From positions 1-29,733 of the IMG/VR virus record IMGVR_UViG_3300006928_000048: DNA of 29,733 nucleotides, one strand, 5' to 3'. This stretch comes from a virus. Position numbers and translations under genes: made by a program. The notes beneath the pieces are model-generated. The model made no database searches, had not been told where the DNA came from, and saw only the letters and a program-made list of their open reading frames with translations. Position 1 is the first letter of the stretch, and each line of letters starts with the position of its first letter. Positions 8,901 through 17,652 of this stretch are shown here, piece by piece.

Positions 8901-10870
8901 GCTTTTTCAAATTCTGCTTTTGCTCTCTGGATAACATAGTTACCTTTTTCTGTTCTTGCTCCTGTTTTAAAATTAAAGTATTCACTACCTTGAACTTTAA
9001 ACATTGGTTTCAAATCAAATATTAAATCATCTACTGGTTGCTTTCCTATGGGAGTTACCATATCTTCTCTAACAGCTTTTCTTACATCTACTACAGCACT
9101 AATTATATCTGACTCTAAAAAAGCATTTGTACCTTGGTCAATTGTTTTATTTAAATCTGCTACATTATATCCTGAATTTTTATGTTGGTCTTTTAATACT
9201 CTATATATTCTTGCAGCATCTGCTTCATTAGGTGTAATTATAAAACCATTTATATCTTTTTTAAAAACACGTTTAGAATCACCAGATTTAGTAATAGTAT
9301 TTTTTACACTAATTCCAGCTGCATTCAAAGCATTAGCTTTATTACGAGCATGTTCTAAATACTTAGTTTTTAAATCTGTTGCATCTCCAACTTTTGCTAA
9401 TATCTGAGGGTCAATAGAATTTACTATTGTACGAAAAGGAGTTGTTATAAAAGATAATCCTATCTTGTCTATACCATCAAAAGTTTTTCTTATTCCTTCT
9501 TGTAACTTAGCAGCTTGGTTTTGTTTTAAAGTTTCTTGATTTTTCTTTACTAATTTTTCTCTAAATCTATCACGTCTTTTTATAATATTATCGTCACTAA
9601 AAAAATCTTCTGAATATTTTACAGTTTCTTTATATGTACCAAGTTGTGCATCAAATTGTTCTCTTGTCAAAGGTCTGGATAATCCTTTTGCAAAATCTGG
9701 ATTTGAAATAACATTTGCTGTTATGTTATCAAAGTGGTCATAACCATCAATAAGAGGAATAACATTATCATAAACACCTGGCATCCTAGAAACTAATCTT
9801 CCTTCTGCTGCTGCTGTGTTATATTCTATTGCAGCTCCACCCTTTACTAAGTCTGCACCTTTTTCTTCTATACGTTGTCGCAATAAATCACTAGGGTTTG
9901 TATTATAAGTTACAACATCATCATAATAACTTTTTATATCACTAGCAATTTGTTTTGTTTTTTCTGCAACTTTTTTAGGTTGTGCAACTATTTTACCTGT
10001 TTTAGTAACTGCTTGAACAGGTGCTTTTATAGAAAGCCTAGCTAAACCTTTTAAAGCCTTAGACCCTGTTTTTATATCTGATGCTATTCCTATGCCTGGC
10101 AATACATTTAAAGGGTCAAATATAAACTCTAATGTTCCTTTTACATATGTAGGTTGGTCTGTTTCTTTATATGCTTTTTTAGTTGCATTCAAATCTTCTA
10201 CTGGATTATTAAAAGAACTTAAAAGAGTCCATTCTTCACCAGTAGCTTCTTTAAAATATTGATTTCTTTTTTTTCTAACTTCATCTGAATCAATTCCAAA
10301 AACACCATCTGGTATAACACTAGTTGCTAGAGAAGCTCCATATTCTGCACCTCTTTGTAAAGGAGCTGCACGTCTAGCTGCTTCCGTTCCTGTTGCAAAA
10401 AATCCCCTAAGTCCTCTTTGTTTACCAGCTGCTTCACGTTCTTCTTCTACTATTTTAAGTTGTTTATCAAACTCAGTTTCTCCAGGACTTACAAATCTTG
10501 CAGCTATACCTACTGCTGTGTTGATTCCTGGTTCTATAAATTCTAAAGCACTCAATCCTGCATTTGCTAAGTTTTCTCTAACACCAGATGCAAAACCAGA
10601 ATAACTTATAGGCTCTGCTGTTTCTTGTGGAGGTTCTACAACTGGAAATGGTTTTGGTGGAGAATCAGGTTCATTCAAAGGAACAACAGGTTGTTGAGGG
10701 TTTAAAATATTTTGTTCAGCTACCAAAGCTCTTTCTCTTGCTTGAGCTTCTATAACTAATCTTTCTTGTTCTCTTAAACGGTCTTGTCTTTCCTTGCGAA
10801 GTTTTTTTATTCTTGTATTGTAATCTTCTTTTGGAGTAGAAAAAGGATTTGTATTAAAGGGTGATACCAT
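5954..10870 (-). CDS. Giant internal virion / ejection protein (candidate)
   Basis: This 1638-residue protein is by far the longest in the window. The N-terminus is basic and helical (residues 15-55), then Pro-rich (about 58-85). Long helical stretches follow, with a hydrophobic segment around 895-925 (GLTAIYAPIVFGLG) that could insert into a membrane. The last 400 residues are charged and helical. No transglycosylase or peptidase active site could be identified by eye. Proteins of this size encoded among head genes in podovirus-like genomes are often ejected with the DNA and build a conduit through the envelope. That role is inferred here from length, helix content and the hydrophobic segment. 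Its ATG abuts the stop of the 784-residue gene. Its place between portal and scaffold, rather than after the tail genes, is unusual. Confidence 0.6.
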   Translation of the reverse strand: MVSPFNTNPFSTPKEDYNTRIKKLRKERQDRLREQERLVIEAQARERALVAEQNILNPQQPVVPLNEPDSPPKPFPVVEPPQETAEPISYSGFASGVRENLANAGLSALEFIEPGINTAVGIAARFVSPGETEFDKQLKIVEEEREAAGKQRGLRGFFATGTEAARRAAPLQRGAEYGASLATSVIPDGVFGIDSDEVRKKRNQYFKEATGEEWTLLSSFNNPVEDLNATKKAYKETDQPTYVKGTLEFIFDPLNVLPGIGIASDIKTGSKALKGLARLSIKAPVQAVTKTGKIVAQPKKVAEKTKQIASDIKSYYDDVVTYNTNPSDLLRQRIEEKGADLVKGGAAIEYNTAAAEGRLVSRMPGVYDNVIPLIDGYDHFDNITANVISNPDFAKGLSRPLTREQFDAQLGTYKETVKYSEDFFSDDNIIKRRDRFREKLVKKNQETLKQNQAAKLQEGIRKTFDGIDKIGLSFITTPFRTIVNSIDPQILAKVGDATDLKTKYLEHARNKANALNAAGISVKNTITKSGDSKRVFKKDINGFIITPNEADAARIYRVLKDQHKNSGYNVADLNKTIDQGTNAFLESDIISAVVDVRKAVREDMVTPIGKQPVDDLIFDLKPMFKVQGSEYFNFKTGARTEKGNYVIQRAKAEFEKAKLLAEYGNPIVAGGKVLSGKALADFYLSEKAYTSRYVLNRTGNKAFSNNSLEKSFNKNRKYLDPDNIFEEIINGEKNIIYANPEDALSLSFIGAYNQMIDSVLKYDLIDFFNKSKAARKQYGITVVEKITSPQSGFQLQADTLPGYKIGNKEITLKKTKPSNRNVPLEQTESEKLWDGLLFRTEKDAAKFANDFDLIINASKDVVGMPALIKNQIKTGTGVLGAPISKAGDITKVFRLAGTGIDLGLTAIYAPIVFGLGSAKILKGIAADNPKLISEGKNLYKGIARATVDSIVSLVNPDRVLAKTYSPARQKTLALMNRNNMGLGRLQVEAYEAVSASTTKWGGEVTNPVNFPGKTQIGKLLRKFEGSWSTFIDEIKISTFEALTSGLDEIQDAVKIREIADFIEKGTGTLSSEAVGLSSFQRKIESTFMFFSPRMTRSILGLLSDSLTRGGERGALARQGAIGAWTSLQAYTWGIGQALGQDVNLDPTQPHYLQIKIGNDWVGPGSQIISLPRAAYRMAAGPDDVDAVYREINQENEVTDQPWFQFLRGRAFTAPAGSMMLEAISNENYFGEPYEGLTDFATAQGKRFFPFWMQDAVAGDPYKTGFRGIAAEFAGLRTRPLTTYERRRDLRDQAVTEMFPEFSSYLDLDPTRKKLFNSELEKESSNKISAAILSDLKATDELIQIDRQNKGGNSSQLDDFYEILETTRDEKAERVAETLNTYVSSVAQSPADLRASLNTVNAEYSSKYKDIYEEGGKYSDAHNYIKQLESINDTEKIEDIWISSYLENVLYNSEWEKQTEQGISFYDYDGKAEAEASWINQYGNDAYEYIQEYLVAGKNTSPIIQELYDARERFSFYWDGAKEDAINFTANKLGRLKSEVSQLYNAYRTGTVSEKEVLKESEIIKEVTSYIAKSRTIMRENNPALDGFLYRWGYTTTLVNPQNDSLEAQTLWRNKTPISLNQPGNLYDQYATMAENVVQ

Positions 10871-13225
10871 TTAGTAAGTTCCTAACGTACTTGTAAACGG
10901 ACTTAATCCACCTCTCATTGTATTTGTTCCTTGTGGAGTAACTCCTAAAATTGCTTGTTCTACATCTTGCCCAGTTGATGCAAGGGTTGCTTGAGTTGCA
11001 CCTTGTTGAAATGGAGTTTGGTCTTGATATTGTCCAAGAGTAGGTATTGATGTAACTGTAGGTGTAACTGGTTGAGCAATTGCTACACCATCAGCTGTAC
11101 GAGGTTGAACACGAAGAGGTTGAGTAGTTGTTCCACCTGTAAAGTTTGTTCCTAAAAATGGATTTAATGCACTTCTTAGATTAGCAGTACCACCCAATAC
11201 ACTAGATAAAGCACCCAATGATTGTGGAGATGCTCTAAATAATTCAGGAACTATTCCTAATCTTTGTTCTGCTAATCTTTCTTGAGCAGTTAAACCACCT
11301 CTAGCCAAAGCAGTTTGCAAGTCAAACTGTTCTTGTGCTGATAAACCACCTCTTGCTAATTGTGTTTCTAATGCAAATTGTTGATTAGGAGCAAGACCAC
11401 CTCTTGCTAAACTATTTTGTAAAGCTATTTGTTGTTGAGCTGATAAACCAAAAGGGTTTCCTGAAGCTCTTGCTAACTCAAGTTGTTGAGGTACAGTTAA
11501 TCCACCTCGTTGTGCTTGAAATATTTGTTGAGCTGTAAATGGGTCTTGTCCATTTTGTCCAGGAACTGCTGCTGCTAATGCACCGTAAACTCCACCTGTT
11601 CCTGCAACTTGAGCTTGTCTTCTAGCTTGTGCTTGTTGAGCAGGGGTTTCTATTTCATTTATCCCATAAAATGGTGATAGCTGTGCTTGTATATTAGCTA
11701 TATTTTCTCTAGCTAACCTATCTGCGTCTGCTTGTGCTGCACCTAAATTTAATTGATTTTGAGAAATTACTGAATCTGCACCTGCTCGTATATTTGCAAT
11801 ACTTTCTTCTATTGCTAATCTAGCTTCTTGTAATTGTATTTCTTTTTCTAATTCACTAAGATTTTGATTGTTACGAATAGCATCTTGACGTATAGCTAAT
11901 GCTTCAGATGCTTCACGATTTTTATCATTAACATAATTTTCTATTAAAGCATTACCTACTGGAGATAATATTCTTCCTAATTCAGGGTCATTAACATATA
12001 TAATATCTTCATTTTCTATTAAGAATTGTCTAAACTCTGTATCTCCTACAGTTTGTGTTGTAGGTCCAGCTGGTTGTTGAGTTGCTAATTGGTTTTGCAA
12101 TTCTTGTATTTGTTGTTGCAAAGCTAAAATTTCTGCACTAGTTTCTACAGGAGGAGTAGGGTCTGATGGTGGAACAGGGTCTGGTCCAGGAGCAGGGTCT
12201 GGTGGTGGAGCAGCACTAGGACCTGGGTCATCAAACCTTTGTTCAGTTTCTGCTAAATTAATTTCAGGGTCAAACGGACTTGGTGGTTCATCAAAACCTC
12301 TAACAGCTTCTACTTTTTGTAGGCCTGTTCCTTCATCTATAAATAAATCTAAATTATCTAATCTTTGTTCTGAAGCAAAAGATACTCCTGAGTAATCTGG
12401 AGCTAAACCAAATAAAGTTGCATTGTTATATTGCCTACCACTTTCAGGTATATTATTATTTTCATTTCTAATATATTGTTGAGCTGTAGTATCTGCTGAT
12501 TGTAATAAACCTGACAATTGATTTACATAAGGAGAAACATCTCCTTGCCTAGATTCTGACGCAAAATTTATTTTATCTATCAAATCATTTAGTAAAACAA
12601 TTTGCTGATTTCTTTTAGGAAAATTTTCTCCAAAAGATTTAGTTTTTAAATCTTGAATATAAAGTTCTCTTTCAGCATCAGAAATGTTTGCTTGATTTGT
12701 TATAAAACTTGAACTAATTTGTTGATAGTTTGTTGGATTTATAGGAGTAACAGTATTTTTATTTGCTTCAAATCTTATTTTATTAGTTATATCTGACATT
12801 ATAGAAGCAAGACCATTTGTAATTTCTGCATTAGGATTTGTAATACTTGTTGTAACAATAGGTAATTGTCGTTCAGTACTTAGCCCTAAATTTTCAAGTT
12901 CTTCATTACTGCTTCTATTAATTTGATTATTAATTTGATTAGTATTATATTCATCAAATGTTTGTGGTGTAGAAGCAGTATCTACTGTAGTGGTTTGATT
13001 TAAAAAAGGAGAAGTACCTGTGCCAAATCCTTCATCTATTGCTAATAAATCTCTATCAGAAACAGAAAAATCTCTTTGTTCAACAATATTCCCAATTCTA
13101 TAACTACTATCTGGAGCTTGTGATTGAGCAATATTACGAGCTGCTGCTCCATTTACAGCATTTATTGTTTGCTGAATAGTATCTCCTGTTTCGCTACTTG
13201 TTAAAGTTATATTAAAAACTGGCAT
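10871..13225 (-). CDS. Repeat-rich Gln/Ala virion protein, unknown
   Basis: This 784-residue protein has several compositional zones. Residues 1-60 look folded (NITLTSSETGDTIQQTINAV). Residues 60-330 are Asn/Gln-rich. A Pro-Asp linker (PPPDPAPGPDPVPPSDPTPP, about 335-360) leads into a short coiled coil (ILALQQQIQELQNQLATQQ) and then a long Ala/Gln/Glu helix region (430-530). At about 568-658 there are 17-residue tandem repeats built on LARGGL-x-x-Q-x-Q-x-x-L. The C-terminus is Thr/Gln/Gly-rich. The make-up suggests an elongated internal virion or ejection protein working with the adjacent 1638-residue protein, to which it is joined without spacing. No enzyme motif was seen. Confidence 0.55.
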   Translation of the reverse strand: MPVFNITLTSSETGDTIQQTINAVNGAAARNIAQSQAPDSSYRIGNIVEQRDFSVSDRDLLAIDEGFGTGTSPFLNQTTTVDTASTPQTFDEYNTNQINNQINRSSNEELENLGLSTERQLPIVTTSITNPNAEITNGLASIMSDITNKIRFEANKNTVTPINPTNYQQISSSFITNQANISDAERELYIQDLKTKSFGENFPKRNQQIVLLNDLIDKINFASESRQGDVSPYVNQLSGLLQSADTTAQQYIRNENNNIPESGRQYNNATLFGLAPDYSGVSFASEQRLDNLDLFIDEGTGLQKVEAVRGFDEPPSPFDPEINLAETEQRFDDPGPSAAPPPDPAPGPDPVPPSDPTPPVETSAEILALQQQIQELQNQLATQQPAGPTTQTVGDTEFRQFLIENEDIIYVNDPELGRILSPVGNALIENYVNDKNREASEALAIRQDAIRNNQNLSELEKEIQLQEARLAIEESIANIRAGADSVISQNQLNLGAAQADADRLARENIANIQAQLSPFYGINEIETPAQQAQARRQAQVAGTGGVYGALAAAVPGQNGQDPFTAQQIFQAQRGGLTVPQQLELARASGNPFGLSAQQQIALQNSLARGGLAPNQQFALETQLARGGLSAQEQFDLQTALARGGLTAQERLAEQRLGIVPELFRASPQSLGALSSVLGGTANLRSALNPFLGTNFTGGTTTQPLRVQPRTADGVAIAQPVTPTVTSIPTLGQYQDQTPFQQGATQATLASTGQDVEQAILGVTPQGTNTMRGGLSPFTSTLGTY
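11250..11520 (-). repeat. In-gene 51-bp tandem repeats (17-residue units)
   Basis: The minus-strand coding sequence here encodes successive units of the form LARGGL-(A/S/T)-x-(N/Q)-(E/Q)-Q-x-x-L-x-x-x, preceded by one longer unit (ASGNPFGLSAQQQIALQNS). At least three near-exact units and one or two degenerate ones can be read. The units share the in-phase DNA word for ARGGL, so they arose by duplication and then diverged. They would make a helical rod segment in the 784-residue protein. Confidence 0.7.
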
Positions 13226-13413
13226 TAGCTTCTCCCAAATGGTGTGTTCAACCCATAATTATAGATTGATTTCTTGCTACGTTTTTTTGGTTGTTGTACA
13301 TCAGGAATACTATCTATGTTTTGAAAACTATTAGATACTTGTTTTAAATATCTTTTAGTAGTGTCATCAAATTTCATAAATGCTAATTCTAATGGATGTG
13401 TACTTTTTGCCAT
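13225..13413 (-). CDS. Small basic late protein
   Basis: This 62-residue protein begins MAKSTHPLELAFMKFDDTTKRYLKQVSNSF and ends in a Lys/Arg-rich patch (QPKKRSKKSIYNYG). It overlaps the stop of the portal gene and the start of the 784-residue gene by one base each, so it is a genuine member of the late operon. No family is recognised. A small basic protein beside the portal could be a head-assembly cofactor, but this is a guess from context. Confidence 0.5.
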   Translation of the reverse strand: MAKSTHPLELAFMKFDDTTKRYLKQVSNSFQNIDSIPDVQQPKKRSKKSIYNYGLNTPFGRS

Positions 13414-15338
13414 TATCCTCTTGCTCCTGGTGATATGTCTGCTCCTGGTACTCTAACATTACCACTTCTTGGTCCTGCTACAGCACGAGCTGTTTGATTC
13501 ATTTCATCTATAGAACCTGGTACTACAGGTCTAGTAGTTTGTGGTACTCCTGTACCTGGATTGTTAGGTCTTATACCTGCTTGATTACCTTGTTGGAAAT
13601 TTCCTGCATTAGGCAATTGCATAGCTCCTTGTGTATTTAAAATATTCATTGCAGTCTGTTCAGGAGTTGGTCCTGTTTGTGGTGACTGTTGTCCTGCTGC
13701 TTCAATAATATTTTGTATCGTAGGTATTCTTGATGCTGCTGCTTGTTGTAGCTGCTCTTGAATACCTGGCGAGTTAATAAATTGTTCTTCTAATATCTTA
13801 GCACGAACTTCTAGTGGATTGCTAACTCCACCTTTTCTGAGAGCAGTATCCAAATCAACGTATCCTGAACGCCATAAGTTTGCCCACAGGTTAAGTCTTC
13901 TTTCCTGTTCTTCTGGCGAAACAGAGTTAATACGAACAATGTTGACGTAATGCCCTTTGATGTCAGTAGGCTTGATAGCAGCATCTAAAACTCCAGCTTC
14001 TGTTTTACCGAATACTGTTAGTTTATCATTAATGACGTGTTCTACTATTCTTAGTATTAGTTCACCTTTATCTTGTAACCCACGTTCCATTGCTTCTTTT
14101 ACTGCACCAAAGTTTAGTGACGCAATACCAGCTAGCACAGCAGTATGATAACCAGATGCTGCACCTGTTGGTCTTTGTCCTCTAGCAACAGCAGGAACAG
14201 TATTAGCTTCAATTGCTTCATCTAAGAATTGTTTTGCAATACCAATTTCTGAAGGTGGCCTTGGTGTTTGTGATGCACCAACATTTACCTGTGGTGGTTT
14301 AATATTCTTTGCACCTGGAGTATCATCCCATGCAGCTTGCACTTCTTCTGTAATTCCTGGTGGTCCTGTAAATTCTAGTGTAGGCCAAGCTGATTTACCT
14401 ACAATGTCAATATAGTGTGATGCTAGTTGACTTTGTGCTCTTAGCATATCTATAGAACCATTTAGTAATCCCATGTATAAAGTTTCTGGTTCTGAGTTAC
14501 CTGTATCTAATCCCATCTGTGGCCAGTACATAATCCAAGGGAGTTTACCATAACCGTGTCTTCTAGGTTCTAATACCCATTTGTCATCTGCTATGTATCC
14601 TACTTGAGTTGCTGTCCATACTTCTTGGAAAGTAACGTAACCTTTTTTGTATACATTCCATTCTGGAAAGTGAGCTTGTACCCATTCTGCATCTACTTGA
14701 TATTCATATATAACCCATCTAGGTTGTGTACCATTATTCAAATCCCATATAAGGTTTTGTGGATTTACAGCTACAGATTTTATCGGCCATGATACAGACC
14801 GTTTATCTAATACTTCTTTTATTCGTTCTCTATATTCTGCACTTGCTTCTTGTTCATGTGGTGGTGCTTCTGGAAAGTCACTCCATTCATTTGCAGTAAA
14901 CTCTATCTTTTCCCAAGCAATACCATAAAGACCAGCATGTTTAGTAATCTCTCTGTATACAGGTGTTCTTTGTTCTACCATATGATGTGCACCTGTCAAA
15001 AACTTTTCCATTAGTTCTGCTCTTGCTTGTCCTCGTGCACCAGGAGGTGGAACAGATATATCCAAGAACTGTGGACTAACGTGTGCAACTAGAGTATTTA
15101 TTACTGACTGTGCTGTACCCAGTCTAATCAATGTTCCGTTTTCTGGAACGCTAAAGTCAAAGTTGTTTAGATAAAAGTCATCTAGCTCTTCTGCTTTGTT
15201 ACGAAACTCTCTAAATAATTCGTGACCAGTTTGTGCTTTTTCTTTTACCCATTGAAGTGTAATATCTGGCTCGTCTGTAGGATTTGCTGCTTCTACTTTG
15301 ATTGCTTCTGTTGGGTCTATTTCGTAATCTAAAACCAT
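13413..15338 (-). CDS. Portal protein
   Basis: This 641-residue protein follows the large terminase, the standard portal position. The portal is the dodecameric ring at one head vertex through which DNA is packaged and ejected. The length fits podovirus-type portals. Features include an N-terminal helical region (KEKAQTGHELFREFRNKAEELDDFY), a central mixed domain with VNPQNLIWDLN and WEVQ-like strands, the stem/crown helices around PTGAASGYHTAVLAGIASLN and VKEAMERGLQDKGELILRIVEHVI (about 390-440), and a Gln/Pro/Gly-rich disordered C-terminus from about 550. The start is separated by seven bases from the terminase stop. Identification comes from order, length and the helical stem pattern. Confidence 0.8.
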   Translation of the reverse strand: MVLDYEIDPTEAIKVEAANPTDEPDITLQWVKEKAQTGHELFREFRNKAEELDDFYLNNFDFSVPENGTLIRLGTAQSVINTLVAHVSPQFLDISVPPPGARGQARAELMEKFLTGAHHMVEQRTPVYREITKHAGLYGIAWEKIEFTANEWSDFPEAPPHEQEASAEYRERIKEVLDKRSVSWPIKSVAVNPQNLIWDLNNGTQPRWVIYEYQVDAEWVQAHFPEWNVYKKGYVTFQEVWTATQVGYIADDKWVLEPRRHGYGKLPWIMYWPQMGLDTGNSEPETLYMGLLNGSIDMLRAQSQLASHYIDIVGKSAWPTLEFTGPPGITEEVQAAWDDTPGAKNIKPPQVNVGASQTPRPPSEIGIAKQFLDEAIEANTVPAVARGQRPTGAASGYHTAVLAGIASLNFGAVKEAMERGLQDKGELILRIVEHVINDKLTVFGKTEAGVLDAAIKPTDIKGHYVNIVRINSVSPEEQERRLNLWANLWRSGYVDLDTALRKGGVSNPLEVRAKILEEQFINSPGIQEQLQQAAASRIPTIQNIIEAAGQQSPQTGPTPEQTAMNILNTQGAMQLPNAGNFQQGNQAGIRPNNPGTGVPQTTRPVVPGSIDEMNQTARAVAGPRSGNVRVPGADISPGARG

Positions 15339-15345
15339 TCTTTAC

Positions 15346-16860
15346 CTATATTTCTGTAGTAATTAATTCGTTTTCTTCTAAGTATTGTAATTTTTGTTTT
15401 GTCTTTTGTTGTCTTCTCATTTGCATAAATCGTGACGGTTTCTTAGAGTCTGTAGGTCTTATAGGTCTCATTCTACTTATAGCTCCTAAATAATTATATT
15501 CACCATCATCATAACCTGGTGGGTCACTAGCCATCAAAGCTAACAACTCTGCATCAACCCAATCATCATGTTCCCCTGATTCATTATAAAACACATATGA
15601 ACCATTTCCACTAGGTCTTATACTTATATCTTCTAATTGTTTTTTAAGTGTATCCCAACTTTCTGGGAAATGTACAGTACCATTTTCTAGTGCAATGTAG
15701 TAATTTTGGAATAATTGATATTTACTTTGTGCACTAAATTTAAATGGTGTTACTGGTAATCCAGAAGATAGTAGATGGTCAAATACTACATCTCCCAAAC
15801 CAGTTGAGTCAACTCTAATATCACCTATTTTCCATCTATTTATTTCAGAACTAATAGTTTCTATTTGACTAACCCAATCACTACCAGACATTTCTAAAGC
15901 ATATACAGATTTTCTACTAGCTGCATCCTTTACTATAAATACAGTATAGTCTTGTTTCTTACCCAAGTCTAATCCAGCAACATATCTTCTGCTAGAATCT
16001 GGCATCAATATTTCTTTTCCAATACCAGCTTCTTGTATCTTGCTAGGTCTAAAGAAACCACCACCACCATCTGGTTGTTTAGCCATGTACATTCTATCCC
16101 AAACAATTTCTGGCATAGTTGCTTTTTCGTCTTTGATAGCTTCTTTTTGTTTTTGTGATAGGAAAACGTTATCAAAGCTCGTTGCATGAAAGGATTCGTA
16201 ATCTTCGCTAGGATTTTCTTGTGACCATTTAAAAAGTTTTGAAAACCAATGAGACCTTTTGAATGGTGGTATGCCTTCTACACAACCTTTACCTAGTCTG
16301 CCAGCAGAGTTAAGCATAGGTCTTAGTTTATTCCATGCAGCTTCTTTTATATCTTGTGACTCTGTAATCCAGATAAAGTCTGGTCCTGCTGTCTGTAAAG
16401 ATTCAGGGTCGTCAGCAGATTTTATTTCAATATAGACATCTCGTCTTACTAGGTTAGGACTTTTTAGATATAACCATACAGACTTTGCATCTTCTCTCCA
16501 TCCGTCACCACGACCACCACCTTGTCCTTGTTTTCTTTTGACTACAAGTTCTGGTGGTATGAATTGTTTTAGTTCGTTCCATGCTTGTCTGCTCTGTGCA
16601 AAGTTAGGTGCAACTACCCATATATGGATTGCAGGTTCTAGTGTGTTAGTCAAATCATATCCTACTGGTAGATTAGCAGCTTCTGCCATTTCTTTGTCTG
16701 CTAGGAACGGAGTCTTTGAAGCCTGCGTTATGGCCAGCATTAGCTCAGTAAGCACAGCTCTACCTTTACCTGCTCTACGACCTGCCCATACAACCTTTAT
16801 CCTGCTTTCTGAATTATGAAACTTACGCTGCCAAGGAGATGGTGTGTATTGATATGACAT
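15346..16860 (-). CDS. terL: Terminase large subunit
   Basis: This 504-residue protein is the ATP-driven DNA-packaging motor and headful/concatemer nuclease. The Walker A loop is AGRRAGKG at residues 26-33, after the typical PSPWQRKFHNS opening and a beta strand (IKVVW). The Walker B-like strand is GPDFIWITE near 158-166, with Glu as the catalytic carboxylate but Thr where Asp is common. The C-terminal RNase H-fold nuclease starts YVAGLDLGKKQDYTVFIV near 298, followed by IRVDSTGLGD near 350 and HDDWVDAELLAL near 435, which together supply the acidic metal ligands. Its ATG directly follows the TAA of the upstream gene. The assignment is secure from motif order. Confidence 0.92.
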   Translation of the reverse strand: MSYQYTPSPWQRKFHNSESRIKVVWAGRRAGKGRAVLTELMLAITQASKTPFLADKEMAEAANLPVGYDLTNTLEPAIHIWVVAPNFAQSRQAWNELKQFIPPELVVKRKQGQGGGRGDGWREDAKSVWLYLKSPNLVRRDVYIEIKSADDPESLQTAGPDFIWITESQDIKEAAWNKLRPMLNSAGRLGKGCVEGIPPFKRSHWFSKLFKWSQENPSEDYESFHATSFDNVFLSQKQKEAIKDEKATMPEIVWDRMYMAKQPDGGGGFFRPSKIQEAGIGKEILMPDSSRRYVAGLDLGKKQDYTVFIVKDAASRKSVYALEMSGSDWVSQIETISSEINRWKIGDIRVDSTGLGDVVFDHLLSSGLPVTPFKFSAQSKYQLFQNYYIALENGTVHFPESWDTLKKQLEDISIRPSGNGSYVFYNESGEHDDWVDAELLALMASDPPGYDDGEYNYLGAISRMRPIRPTDSKKPSRFMQMRRQQKTKQKLQYLEENELITTEI

Positions 16861-17436
16861 TTATTTTCCGTTCAAGCTTGCTTCTAAATCAAATAAACTA
16901 GACTCACCAGATATATCTACGTTTTGCACAGCAACTTTTTTCTCAACTTGCTGGTGACTACCATCACTTTGCCAATCATTTACCAATGGTTCTATCTCTA
17001 ACAAGCCAGACTTTTCTATCAACTTGTTTTCAACAGCAGATATTTTACCTAATTCTGCTTTGATAAACGAGGTGATACCAGATTCCATCATATACACTAA
17101 TTGTAACTTACTCCATTTTATCTCAAACGGTAATGGGTTTTTAGAATTAGGATAACGTATAGCTGTTCTGTACCTATAACCATCTTCTATAAAATCATTT
17201 ACTGCTTTAGTAAAACTAGCATTACCATCTATCAACTTACTGGTCTTTTCAAAATCCCACTCAAAGTCTTCACACATAGACTCTAACGCTTCTTTACCAA
17301 CACCATATGACGGCAAGGAAACAAATATTCGCCTAAGCTTCCTAGACCATGTAGGCCACTCAGGATAACCAATCAATATGTTATCTCTAAATTTTTCTGC
17401 TGGTGTTCTTGCTACTACACTACGTTTTTTTGCCAT
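16861..17436 (-). CDS. Terminase small subunit (candidate)
   Basis: The start is taken at ATG 17436 (MAKKRSVVARTP, 191 residues). The frame is open further to 17517, but that extension would need a TTG start inside a hairpin and encodes an atypical Lys-rich stretch. No clear Shine-Dalgarno lies before 17436. The N-terminal half is helical and basic (WSRKLRRIF, KEALESMCEDFEWDFEKTSKLIDG). A middle helix spans LQLVYMMESGITSFIKAELGKIS, and an acidic tail ends SSLFDLEASLNGK. Small terminase subunits bind pac DNA and form rings. The assignment rests on its position directly upstream of terL, its size and its helical content, because the sequence itself is not recognised. Confidence 0.55.
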   Translation of the reverse strand: MAKKRSVVARTPAEKFRDNILIGYPEWPTWSRKLRRIFVSLPSYGVGKEALESMCEDFEWDFEKTSKLIDGNASFTKAVNDFIEDGYRYRTAIRYPNSKNPLPFEIKWSKLQLVYMMESGITSFIKAELGKISAVENKLIEKSGLLEIEPLVNDWQSDGSHQQVEKKVAVQNVDISGESSLFDLEASLNGK

Positions 17437-17497
17437 AGATAATATTCTAACACACTTTCTTTTATTTTTAATTTTCTTTTTAATATAAGCATTAGTA

Positions 17498-17527
17498 GTA
17501 ACACTTATCTTAAACAATAAGTGTTAC
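17498..17527. repeat. 11-bp perfect inverted repeat at the divergent control region
   Basis: GTAACACTTAT (17498-17508) and ATAAGTGTTAC (17517-17527) are exact inverted copies with an 8-base spacer. The element lies upstream of the late minus-strand operon and on the edge of the AT-rich region. Its AACACTT core recurs in the repeats at 17571-17652. It may be an operator for the late operon or the first unit of an origin-type repeat set. Confidence 0.65.
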
Positions 17528-17544
17528 GTTATAACAATATAATT

Positions 17545-17566
17545 TATATATATATATATATATATA
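17545..17566. repeat. (TA)11 tract
   Basis: An uninterrupted alternating TA tract of 22 bases sits between the 17498-17527 inverted repeat and the palindrome cluster. Such DNA melts easily and would suit a DNA-unwinding element next to protein-binding repeats. Confidence 0.7.
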
Positions 17567-17570
17567 GGGG

Positions 17571-17652
17571 GTGTTATATAACACTTTTAGGACTGTTATA
17601 TAACAGTTATAACACTTGTTTTATAACACTTATAACACCTGTTATATAACTG
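17571..17652. repeat. Palindrome/iteron cluster (TGTTATATAACA units)
   Basis: GTGTTATATAACAC (17571-17584) and CTGTTATATAACAG (17593-17606) are perfect 14-bp palindromes, and CTGTTATATAAC (17639-17650) is a third, nearly complete unit. Between them lie three direct half-sites of the form TTATAACAC(T/C)T. Beside a (TA)11 tract, between divergent early and late blocks, this looks like a replication origin with iterons or a multi-site operator. No initiator gene adjoins it; the primase-helicase at 22433 is the only replication gene seen. Confidence 0.65.

Noticed and set aside
17437-17517. N-terminal extension of the small terminase candidate up to 17517
   Set aside because: It would need a TTG start within the loop and arm of the 11-bp inverted repeat, adds an atypical Lys-rich segment and has no ribosome binding site. 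ATG 17436 is preferred although its own site is weak.
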